From: Thermoleophilia bacterium
Lineage (GTDB): Bacteria; Actinomycetota; Thermoleophilia; Gaiellales; Gaiellaceae
Direction: 5' to 3'
Assembly (NCBI GenBank): GCA_014534415.1
Contig: JACVRM010000123.1
Span: 1-6,562 of the forward strand
Length of the DNA stretch: 6,562 nucleotides
Positions 1-5,626 of the stretch are shown here, piece after piece. Numbering within the stretch: the first letter of the stretch is position 1; every line of letters starts with the position of its first letter. The position numbers and the translations under genes were made by a program. The notes below the pieces were generated by a model. It worked only from the letters and a program-made list of their open reading frames with translations. It searched no databases and had not been told where the DNA came from.

Positions 1-21
1 AAGGCGCGCGCGCAGACTCAC
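1..21 (-). CDS. Possible start of a divergent gene leaving the left edge
   Basis: Read leftward, GTG at 21 begins MSLRARL and stays open to the window edge. GGAG lies 2 nt before it, and an AATACT (-10-like, 4 of 6) ends 6 nt before it. Only seven codons are visible, so this is a weak candidate. A competing reading is that the rightward frame open from position 1 to the TAA at 67-69 is the tail of an upstream gene. Both cannot readily be true. Confidence 0.2.
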
Positions 22-39
22 GTCTCCAGTATTGCTGCG

Positions 40-53
40 GCCGGTGTGCCGGC
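40..53. repeat. Short inverted repeat near the left edge
   Basis: GCCGG and CCGGC flank TGTG, a 5-bp stem. It lies in the non-coding 22-128 stretch, between the window edge and the CPA1 gene. Too short to call a terminator; an AAGGAAGG follows at 69-75 without a start codon at useful distance. Nothing else is evident in this stretch. Confidence 0.2.
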
Positions 54-114
54 GGTGAGCGGCATGTAAGGAAGGCGTTAAGGGCCGCGAGGCTGTCCGG
101 GCGCCGCGCCGCGC

Positions 115-120
115 TACGCT
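115..120 (+). promoter_or_regulatory. Candidate -10 box for the CPA1 antiporter
   Basis: TACGCT has the TAnnnT form and ends 8 nt before ATG 129. There is no Shine-Dalgarno upstream of the ATG, so a leaderless or near-leaderless transcript is possible. A poor -35-like CTGTCC (93-98) lies 16 nt upstream. Chance matches of this quality are common. Confidence 0.22.
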
Positions 121-128
121 CGCCGCCC

Positions 129-1409
129 ATGGACATCGGGTTCGCGGAGGCGCTGCTCGTCCTTGGAGTGCTGCTGGGCACAGCCGCGGCGCTGTCCGGC
201 TGGTTGCACGGCACGGTGCTCTCGATCTCCGTCCTCTCCGTGCTCGCCGGCATCACGCTCTCGCTGCTCGACGTGATCACGGTGGCGCCTCGCGCCGAGA
301 TCGTCGTGCTCGTCGTCGAGCTGGCGCTCGTCCTGACGCTGTTCTCCGACGGGCTGCTGGTCGAGCGGGAGCTGCTCGAGCAAGAGTGGCACACGCCCGC
401 GCGAGCACTTGCGATCGCCATGCCGATCACGCTCGTCGTGCTCGCGCTGGGAGCAAGGCTCCTGTTTCCGGAGCTGACCTGGGCCGAGGCGTTCCTGCTC
501 GGCGCTGTGCTCTCGCCGACCGACCCGGTCATCACGTCCGCCGTCGTGACCGCGAAGCGCGTGCCGCGCGTCATCCGCCACACGCTGAACCTGGAGTCGG
601 GACTGAACGATGGGCTGGCGCTTCCCTTCGTGCTGTTCTTCCTCGTTCTGGCCACCGAAGCGGGCGGCGCCGGCGGCGAGGCGCTGCGGCTGCTGGCTGA
701 GGCGCTGGTCGGCGCGGCGATCGGCGTCGCGCTGGCGATGGGCGGAGGCCGGCTGCTCGGCCGGCTGCCGGGTGGAGGCATCACGCACAAGTACGAGGGC
801 GTCTACGCCCTCGGGCTCGGTTTCGCGGCATTCGGGCTCGCCGAGGTGACGCTCGGGAACGGCCTCATCGCCGTGTTCGTGGCCGGCATCGCGCTCGCCG
901 TCGCGCGCCACGAGATCCCCGCGGCATTCGGCGAGTTCAACGAGAGCGTGAGCGCGATGTTCCAGGTCGTCACGTTCTTCGTCTTCGGCGCGCTGATCGT
1001 GGCAACCGGTTGGGAGGGAGACACGCTCGCGCTCGTCGCATTCATCGTCGTCGCGCTGGTCGTGGCACGCCCGGCGGCCGTGCTCCTCTCGTTCATCGGG
1101 ATCCCGCTCCCGCGCGCGTACAAGCTCTTCATCGCCTGGTTCGGCCCGAAGGGGGTGGCGACGATGCTGTTCGCGCTGTTCGTGCTCAACTCGACGGCGC
1201 CGGACCGGACGCTCGTCTTCGACATTGCGTCGTTCGTGGTGCTGGCCTCGATCATGGCGCACGGACTCACCGACACGGTGGGCGCGAAGTGGATCGAGCG
1301 GCACCTGCCGCCGGCGTCAGGCGATGCGGATGATCACGACGTAGGAGAGCAGGTAGAGGCCGCCGAGCACGAGCCCGCTCCAGCGGTCGTGCCGCCGGCG
1401 CGCCGCTAG
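129..1409 (+). CDS. Na+/H+ antiporter, CPA1 (NhaP-like) family
   Basis: Predicted inner-membrane secondary transporter that exchanges cytoplasmic Na+ (or another monovalent cation) for H+. The 426-residue product is hydrophobic from the first residue through about 390, with around a dozen membrane segments. CPA1 hallmarks are visible: LFSDG (71-75), the TDP motif (131-133), ESGLND with the ion-binding Asn160-Asp161 pair, Arg314 in a late membrane helix, and a GPKG motif (339-342) where many relatives have GPRG. The Asn-Asp pair points to CPA1 and not to the Asp-Asp CPA2 type. The frame is open upstream to the window edge, but ATG 129 is the only ATG, GTG or TTG in it and places the first helix at the N-terminus. 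No Shine-Dalgarno precedes it. The last 30 or so residues form a hydrophilic tail with DADDHD, encoded antisense to the end of the next gene. Family assignment is firm; ion preference (Na+, K+ or Li+) is not determinable. Confidence 0.93.
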   Translation: MDIGFAEALLVLGVLLGTAAALSGWLHGTVLSISVLSVLAGITLSLLDVITVAPRAEIVVLVVELALVLTLFSDGLLVERELLEQEWHTPARALAIAMPITLVVLALGARLLFPELTWAEAFLLGAVLSPTDPVITSAVVTAKRVPRVIRHTLNLESGLNDGLALPFVLFFLVLATEAGGAGGEALRLLAEALVGAAIGVALAMGGGRLLGRLPGGGITHKYEGVYALGLGFAAFGLAEVTLGNGLIAVFVAGIALAVARHEIPAAFGEFNESVSAMFQVVTFFVFGALIVATGWEGDTLALVAFIVVALVVARPAAVLLSFIGIPLPRAYKLFIAWFGPKGVATMLFALFVLNSTAPDRTLVFDIASFVVLASIMAHGLTDTVGAKWIERHLPPASGDADDHDVGEQVEAAEHEPAPAVVPPARR

Positions 1410-2261
1410 CACGGCACCGACCACGCCCACGGCGACGAGCGCGTAGAGCGACCCGGCCAACGCGAGTCGCGCCGTCACCTCGGCGGGGAAGACGAGCGGG
1501 CCGACTCCGATCGACAGCGTGGCGTCGACGAGCGAGCTGCCGAGCGCGTCACCGAGCGCGATTCCGGGCGCGCCGCGCAGCAGCGCGGTGACGTCGACCA
1601 CGATCTCGGGCGCGGACGTCCCCATCGACGCGCCGAAGAACGCGATCACGAACTCCGGAACGCCGGCGGCCTCCGCCAGCCCGACGAGCGCGCGTACCGC
1701 GACGGTTGCGCCGGCTCCGACGAACCCGAGCGTGACGAGCACGATGCCGACCTGGCCGAGACGGTTGCGGATGACCACTGCCGGAGGGGCGTCGGGCGTC
1801 GCGTGCGAAGGGAGGAGCCGGACGACGGCGAGCGTCGCGAGTGCCCACGAGAGCACGAGCGCCGCTCCTTCCCAGCGCCCGAGCCAGCCGTCCGCGACGA
1901 AGATCGACGTCAGCGCCAGCCCGCCCATGGTGAGCACGCTGACGAGCGCGACCTCACGGCGGTCGATCGCGACGACGGCGACCACGAGCGGGAAGAGGCC
2001 GAGCACGAACGTGTACTGCGTGAGGGTCGAGCCGACCGAGTCGCCGACGTTGACGTCGCCCTCGTCCTGTGCGTGCGCGGCGATGGAGTTCGCGATCTCG
2101 GGCAGGTCGGTGCCGATCGAGACGAGCACCACGCCCACGATGAACGGCGGCGCGCCGAGCGCGGCGGCGAGCGCGCGCGTGTAGCTGACCGCGCGGTCGC
2201 TCGCGAACAGCGCGATGCCGAGGCCCACGACGAGCAGCAGCAGGTTCAGTGCGATTTCCAC
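1317..2261 (-). CDS. Calcium/sodium antiporter homologue, CaCA family (YrbG/NCX-like)
   Basis: Predicted membrane exchanger of the cation/Ca2+ superfamily; characterised relatives use the Na+ or H+ gradient to expel Ca2+. The 314-residue length and two inverted alpha-repeats fit prokaryotic members. Repeat 1 has GTDLPE (50-55) and GDSVGSTLTQ (73-82). Repeat 2 has GTSAPE (214-219) and GDALGSSLVD (237-246). The two essential glutamates (Glu55, Glu219) are present. Repeat 1 deviates: Asp52 replaces the usual Ser after GT, and Gln82 sits where NCX_Mj has Asn81. The usual GN before GSN is GD in both repeats. Start is GTG at 2261 (GTG GAA ATC), fitting the family's immediate first helix; no clear ribosome binding site precedes it. 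It is divergent from the permease at 2345 and convergent, with a 93-bp overlap, with the CPA1 gene. Family assignment is strong; the transported cation is uncertain because of the altered sites. Confidence 0.92.
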   Translation of the reverse strand: MEIALNLLLLVVGLGIALFASDRAVSYTRALAAALGAPPFIVGVVLVSIGTDLPEIANSIAAHAQDEGDVNVGDSVGSTLTQYTFVLGLFPLVVAVVAIDRREVALVSVLTMGGLALTSIFVADGWLGRWEGAALVLSWALATLAVVRLLPSHATPDAPPAVVIRNRLGQVGIVLVTLGFVGAGATVAVRALVGLAEAAGVPEFVIAFFGASMGTSAPEIVVDVTALLRGAPGIALGDALGSSLVDATLSIGVGPLVFPAEVTARLALAGSLYALVAVGVVGAVLAARRRHDRWSGLVLGGLYLLSYVVIIRIA

Positions 2262-2316
2262 CGGGCTCGCACAGACGCGCGCGGGCGGCTCTGCGAAGCC
2301 GGCGTTCGGGCGCGGG

Positions 2317-2322
2317 AGTCTA
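2317..2322 (-). promoter_or_regulatory. Candidate -10 box for the Ca2+/Na+ antiporter homologue
   Basis: Read leftward, this site is TAGACT (TAnnnT, 4 of 6 to TATAAT), formed by the left arm of the inverted repeat. It would give a leader of roughly 50 nt before GTG 2261. No clear -35 is visible, and no ribosome binding site is seen in the leader. Weak evidence, supported mainly by symmetry with the opposite box. Confidence 0.22.
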
Positions 2323-2336
2323 GCGCCGTCGCTAGA
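2319..2336. promoter_or_regulatory. Perfect inverted repeat in the divergent intergenic region
   Basis: TCTAGCG and CGCTAGA form a perfect 7-bp inverted repeat around a CCGT spacer, in the 83-bp gap between the Ca2+/Na+ antiporter homologue (leftward) and the permease (rightward). Its right arm ends 8 nt before the permease GTG. Each arm supplies most of a -10-like hexamer on opposite strands, so it could be an operator covering two divergent promoters. It contains two copies of CTAG, a tetranucleotide that I otherwise found only in stop-codon contexts here. A binding protein is not identified. Confidence 0.45.
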
Positions 2337-2338
2337 TT
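2333..2338 (+). promoter_or_regulatory. Candidate -10 box for a leaderless permease transcript
   Basis: TAGATT matches the TAnnnT core of actinobacterial -10 elements (4 of 6 to TATAAT). Its last base is followed by 6 nt and then GTG 2345, the spacing at which transcription would begin on or next to the start codon. No Shine-Dalgarno is present, consistent with a leaderless mRNA. I find no convincing -35 at 16-18 nt upstream. Confidence 0.4.
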
Positions 2339-2344
2339 GCCCGT

Positions 2345-3607
2345 GTGGCCGCGCTGGCGGCGATCATCTTTGTCGGCGCGCTCGCGGTCATCGCGCTCGA
2401 ATGGGTGCACCGCACGAAGATCGCGCTCGTCGGCGCCGGATTGATGGTGATCGTCGGCGTCCTCGACGAGGACGGCGCGATCGCGGCCGTGGACTGGAGC
2501 ACGCTCGGGCTGCTCGCCGGGATGATGATCATCGTCGGCCTCACCGAGCGGACCGGCGTCTTCACGTACGTCGCGCTGCGGGTTGCGCAGCTGTCGCGCG
2601 GCCGTCCCGCGCGCCTCGTGTTCTCGCTCGCAGGCGCCACCGCGGTGCTCTCGGCGTTCCTCGACAACCTGACGGCGATCCTGCTCGTCGTGCCGATCAC
2701 GCTGCTCCTGGCGGACGTGCTCGACGTCTCGCCGGTGCCGCTCGTCGTCACCGAGGTGATCGCGTCGAACCTCGGCGGCACGGCGACGCTGATCGGCGAC
2801 CCGCCCAACATCATGATCGGGACCCACGTTCCGGAGCTGACGTTCGTGGACTTCATCGTCAACCTGGCGCCCGTCGCAGCGGTCGCGCTGGTGGTCGTCA
2901 CGGGCCTGCTCTACCTCGTCTACCGCAGCCGGCTTCGCGTCGACCCCGAGCGTGCGCGTCGGCTCGCCGAGCTCGATCCCGCCCGCGATGTCCGCGAGGC
3001 GCCGTACGTCAAGCGGTCGCTCGCGGTCCTCGCCGGGACGATCGTCGCCTTCTTCCTCCACTCGACACTCCATCTCGAGCCGTCCGTGGTCGCGCTCGCC
3101 GGCGCCACCGTGCTCCTGCTCGTCGCGGCCGACGACGTCGAGGACGCGCTCGAGCGGATCGAGTGGTCGACCATCTTCTTCTTCATCGGGCTCTTCGTCA
3201 TGGTGGGAGGCCTCGAGGAGCGCGGCGTCATCGCAGACGTGGCCGAACTCCTCGCCGATGCGACAGGCGGCTCCCGGAGCGGGGAAAGTCTCGCGATCCT
3301 CTGGGGCTCGGCGGCCGGGTCGGCGCTGGTCGACAACATCCCGTTCACGGCGGCGATGATCCCCGTCGTCGACGAGCTCCAAGCGGGCGGCCAGTTCGAC
3401 GACGCTCTCTGGTGGTCACTTGCGCTCGGCGCATGCTTCGGGGGAAACGCGACGGTCATCGCCGCGGCGGCGAACGTGGCCGCAACCGGGGTGCTCGAGC
3501 GCTCGGGCAACGCGATCTCGTTCCGGCGCTTCCTCGCGGTCGGCCTACCGGCCACGGCCGTCTCCCTTGTCCTCGCGACCTTCTACCTGCTTCTCTTCCA
3601 GCTGTAG
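2345..3607 (+). CDS. ArsB/NhaD-type ion permease (IT superfamily, P-protein-like)
   Basis: Predicted polytopic permease of the ion transporter superfamily, which includes ArsB arsenite exporters, NhaD Na+/H+ antiporters, SLC13 carriers and the P protein. The 420 residues fall into two similar halves of opposite topology. DWSTLGLLAGMMIIVGL (50-66) matches EWSTIFFFIGLFVMVGG (273-289). SAFLDNLTAILLVVPI (103-118) matches SALVDNIPFTAAMIPV (326-341). SNLGGTATLIGDPPNIMIG (141-159) matches the segment 362-382 with FGGNAT and AANVA. The IGDPPN signature and the paired DN motifs are characteristic. A charged cytoplasmic loop lies near 194-224. Start is GTG 2345, just after an inverted repeat and a possible -10 hexamer, suggesting a leaderless message. 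The stop codon overlaps the start of the CBS gene. Substrate is open (Na+, arsenite or an organic anion); no arsR or arsC is in view, so I do not call it an arsenic pump. Confidence 0.92.
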   Translation: MAALAAIIFVGALAVIALEWVHRTKIALVGAGLMVIVGVLDEDGAIAAVDWSTLGLLAGMMIIVGLTERTGVFTYVALRVAQLSRGRPARLVFSLAGATAVLSAFLDNLTAILLVVPITLLLADVLDVSPVPLVVTEVIASNLGGTATLIGDPPNIMIGTHVPELTFVDFIVNLAPVAAVALVVVTGLLYLVYRSRLRVDPERARRLAELDPARDVREAPYVKRSLAVLAGTIVAFFLHSTLHLEPSVVALAGATVLLLVAADDVEDALERIEWSTIFFFIGLFVMVGGLEERGVIADVAELLADATGGSRSGESLAILWGSAAGSALVDNIPFTAAMIPVVDELQAGGQFDDALWWSLALGACFGGNATVIAAAANVAATGVLERSGNAISFRRFLAVGLPATAVSLVLATFYLLLFQL

Positions 3608-4074
3608 TGCGCTCGCTCCGTGAGCTTCCGCTCCGTCAAAGCGCGGTTCCGCGGACCGCGACGTTCGAGGAAGCCGCCGAGGCGCTCGTCGCGTCGGGCC
3701 TCGCCGCGATCGCGGTGCTCGACGAGCACCGGCGTGTGGTCGGATTGTTCACCGACGACGATCTCGTCAGAGGGCTGTTCCCGGCCTACCTCGGGGAGCT
3801 CCGCCACACCGCTTTCGCGCTCGACGACGAGCGCGAGCTCGCGGCGCGGCTCACTGCCGTCGGGCGGGCGCCGGTCGAGCGGCACATGCGCAAGCCGCTG
3901 ACGCTCGAGGCCGACACGAGCGCGACGCATGCCGCGGAGCGGTTCCTGCACTGCGACTGGGGAGCGCTCGCCGTCGTCGAGCGCGGCCTGTTTCTCGGCA
4001 TGGTCAGCGAGACCGAATTCGCGCGGCTGCTCCTGGACCGGCTGCGGCGCGAGCCCCCGGGGCAGCGCGGCTAG
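3607..4074 (+). CDS. Tandem CBS-domain protein, probable permease partner
   Basis: A 155-residue soluble protein made of one pair of CBS domains, a module that in characterised proteins binds adenine nucleotides such as ATP, AMP, c-di-AMP or SAM and controls a partner. Domain 1 spans about residues 3-60 (AEALVASGLAAIAVLDE, then GLFTDDDLVRGL with Thr49 and Asp52 in the ligand-type G-x-x-T-x-x-D arrangement). A linker with YLGELRHTAFALDDE (61-75) follows. Domain 2 spans about 90-143 (AAERFLHCDWGALAVVE, then GMVSETEFARLLL, a less canonical Ser/Glu version). Start is GTG 3607, whose first base is the last base of the permease TAG stop, so translation is probably coupled by termination-reinitiation. 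The same frame is open far upstream within the permease gene, but that part is an Arg-rich shadow. The tight coupling implies that it regulates the permease; ligand and effect are unknown. Confidence 0.87.
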   Translation: MRSLRELPLRQSAVPRTATFEEAAEALVASGLAAIAVLDEHRRVVGLFTDDDLVRGLFPAYLGELRHTAFALDDERELAARLTAVGRAPVERHMRKPLTLEADTSATHAAERFLHCDWGALAVVERGLFLGMVSETEFARLLLDRLRREPPGQRG

Positions 4075-4925
4075 CCGTACGCGAAGAAGCCGCGCCCCGT
4101 CTTTCGGCCGAGCAGCCCGGCCTGGGCCATGCGGACGAGGCGGGCCGGCGGCGCCATCCGCGGCTCGCGAAGCGCGTCGTACAGCGCTTCGGACGCGTGT
4201 ACGTGGATGTCGATCCCGATCAGGTCGAGCAGCTCGCAAGGCCCCATCGGCCAGCCGGCGCCGTGCTTCAGCCCCGTGTCGAGATCCTCGGCCGTGATAC
4301 GCGCCTCGTCGAGGACGCGAACGCAGTCGTTCATCAACGGGATCAGCACGCGGTTGACGACAAAGCCGGGCGTGTCGTGGCAGCGGATCGGCGTCTTGCC
4401 GAGCCGCTCGGCGAACGCATACGCGGTCTCGTACGCATCGTCGGCGGCAACCTCGGTGCGCACGACCTCGACCAGTGGCATGAGAGGCGCCGGGTTGAAG
4501 AAGTGCATACCGACGACGCGCGCCGGCCGGCCGCTCGCGGCCGCGAGCTCGGTCACGGACAGCGCCGAGGTGTTCGTCGCGACGATCGCGTCGGCGGCGA
4601 GCACAGCGTCGAGCTCGGCGAAGACCGCACTCTTGACGGCGAGCTCCTCGACGACCGCCTCGATGACGAGGTCGCACCTCGCGAGATCGGCGAGGTCGGT
4701 CGTCAGCGACAGCCGCGCCATGGCAGCGTCGCGATCGGCCTGCTCCAGCCGCCCCTTCTCGACCTTCCGCGTCAGGAAGTGCTCGATGCGCCCCCGCGCG
4801 TGCTCGGCGAGCTCCATCGAGACCTCACGCCCGACCGTCGCAAAGCCGGCCTCGGCGCACACCTGTGCGATGCCCGCACCCATCGTGCCGAGCCCGACGA
4901 CGCCGACCGAGCGGATCTCCACCAC
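4071..4925 (-). CDS. 3-hydroxyacyl-CoA (3-hydroxybutyryl-CoA) dehydrogenase
   Basis: NAD(P)-dependent cytoplasmic enzyme that interconverts (S)-3-hydroxyacyl-CoA and 3-ketoacyl-CoA in beta-oxidation or C4-CoA metabolism. The 284-residue length matches the stand-alone HBD/PaaH/FadB2 type. The Rossmann domain opens with GLGTMGAGIA (11-20). The substrate and active-site residues are present: NTSALS (118-123) with Ser120, GMHFFNPAP (139-147) with catalytic His141, Glu153 as its partner in VEVV, and Asn191 in FVVNR. The C-terminal domain carries the GAGWPMGP motif (222-229) and ends in RKTGRGFFAYG. Two adjacent GTG codons (4925 and 4922) could start it. An AGGA lies 4 nt before the first and 7 nt before the second, so the second is equally plausible. 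The methyltransferase stop codon lies 6 nt upstream inside this site, indicating an operon. Its stop shares CTAG with the CBS gene. With the thiolase it gives two successive pathway steps; chain-length preference is unknown. Confidence 0.96.
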   Translation of the reverse strand: MVEIRSVGVVGLGTMGAGIAQVCAEAGFATVGREVSMELAEHARGRIEHFLTRKVEKGRLEQADRDAAMARLSLTTDLADLARCDLVIEAVVEELAVKSAVFAELDAVLAADAIVATNTSALSVTELAAASGRPARVVGMHFFNPAPLMPLVEVVRTEVAADDAYETAYAFAERLGKTPIRCHDTPGFVVNRVLIPLMNDCVRVLDEARITAEDLDTGLKHGAGWPMGPCELLDLIGIDIHVHASEALYDALREPRMAPPARLVRMAQAGLLGRKTGRGFFAYG

Positions 4926-4927
4926 TC

Positions 4928-4932
4928 GATCC
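4928..4932 (-). promoter_or_regulatory. Ribosome binding site for the hydroxyacyl-CoA dehydrogenase
   Basis: Leftward the sequence reads ACTAGGATCGAGTGGTG. AGGA lies 4 nt before the first GTG and 7 nt before the second, and it overlaps the TAG stop of the methyltransferase. It is the only reasonable Shine-Dalgarno that decides a start in the window. The spacing slightly favours the second GTG (4922), which would shorten the protein by one residue. Confidence 0.45.
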
Positions 4933-5564
4933 TAGTCCGGCTTGCGCGCGAGCACCCAGAGCCAGCGCCCCTCGCCGTAATCCGGCTCGATCATCGTCTC
5001 GACCGCGTCTTCGACCACCTCGAGGCCGGACTCCCGAACGAGCCCGACCGTGGTCGGGACGTCGTAGCCGCTGAAGAACATCTCCACTCCGAGCCACTCG
5101 CCGCGCCAGCCGGGGTTGTCGGTCGTCGGAAAGGACGCGAGGAACCAGCCCTCCGGGCGAAGCCAGCGGCGCACGCGGTCGAGCAGCGGGCTCACCTCGT
5201 CCCGCGGAAGGTTGTTCAGAACGTAGAACGAGACGACCGCGTCGAACGTGGCCTCCGCGAAGTCGACCTCCATGAAATCCGCGTGGATGAAGCGCGCCTC
5301 GGGCACGCGCTCGCGCGCACGGCGCACCTGTTCCCCCGAGATGTCGACGCCGGTCAGCCGTCCGCGTTCCGCGAGGATGCGCGTCGAACGCACACCGGCG
5401 CCCGAGCCGAGCTCGAGGACGTCGGGCTGCAGGGGCAGCCGGCGGAGCAGGTCGTCGAGCCGCTCGAGCCGCTGCGACCCGCGGATGCCTCGCTGCCACT
5501 CCGCGAACTCGTCGGCGATCGCGTCGTAGCCGGCCGCGACGAGTTGCTTGACGTCGTCGTGCAT
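4932..5564 (-). CDS. Class I SAM-dependent methyltransferase
   Basis: A 210-residue protein with a complete Rossmann-type methyltransferase core of the Methyltransf_11/25 kind. It starts with the frequent lead-in AAGYDAIADEFAEW (10-23). Motif I follows: VLELGSGAGVRST (49-61), which binds the methionine part of SAM, then GVDIS (72-76) with the acidic residue for the ribose, HADF (94-97) near the adenine, FDAVVSFYVLNNLP (107-120) and LRPEGWFLASFP (135-146). No substrate-specific domain is seen, so the methyl acceptor (small molecule or protein) cannot be named. I chose ATG 5564 because the family lead-in begins right after it. The frame also has ATG 5615 and a GTG at 5630 that would overlap the EVE-like stop as GTGA, adding 22 Arg-rich residues (MIGRGMLLSQ onward). 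It is probably cotranscribed with the dehydrogenase 6 nt downstream. Confidence 0.88.
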   Translation of the reverse strand: MHDDVKQLVAAGYDAIADEFAEWQRGIRGSQRLERLDDLLRRLPLQPDVLELGSGAGVRSTRILAERGRLTGVDISGEQVRRARERVPEARFIHADFMEVDFAEATFDAVVSFYVLNNLPRDEVSPLLDRVRRWLRPEGWFLASFPTTDNPGWRGEWLGVEMFFSGYDVPTTVGLVRESGLEVVEDAVETMIEPDYGEGRWLWVLARKPD

Positions 5565-5626
5565 CGGCCTATCGTCGCATCGTGCCCGGCGACGCGGGAC
5601 CTGCGAGAGCAGCATGCCCCGCCCTA

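Noticed and set aside
68..75. AAGGAAGG resembling a strong Shine-Dalgarno
   Set aside because: No ATG, GTG or TTG follows at 4-12 nt, and the CPA1 ATG is more than 50 nt away.
114..1304. Long leftward open frame opposite the CPA1 gene (396 residues)
   Set aside because: Composition is dominated by Arg, Glu, Asp, His and Gln with no domain; it is the usual antisense shadow of a hydrophobic GC-rich gene.
1519..2184. Rightward Ser/Thr/Ala-rich frame opposite the Ca2+/Na+ antiporter homologue
   Set aside because: Low-complexity shadow composition typical of antisense frames to membrane genes.
2286..2301. CGGCT/AGCCG inverted repeat in the divergent gap
   Set aside because: Only 5 bp with a 6-nt loop; frequent by chance at this GC content.
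2246..3382. Leftward 378-residue open frame opposite the permease
   Set aside because: Asp/Glu/Arg/His-rich, no recognisable fold, fully antisense to a well-supported membrane protein.
2215..3606. N-terminal two thirds of the long rightward frame that ends at 4074
   Set aside because: It is an Arg/Ala-rich shadow of the permease in another frame; only the part from GTG 3607 has CBS-domain sequence.
2345..3607. Calling the permease an arsenite efflux pump
   Set aside because: The family is shared by Na+/H+ antiporters and anion carriers, and no arsR, arsC or arsA is in the window.
3583..4677. Leftward 364-residue open frame across the CBS gene and dehydrogenase
   Set aside because: Arg-rich and in a different frame from the clear dehydrogenase motifs; spans two real genes on opposite strands.
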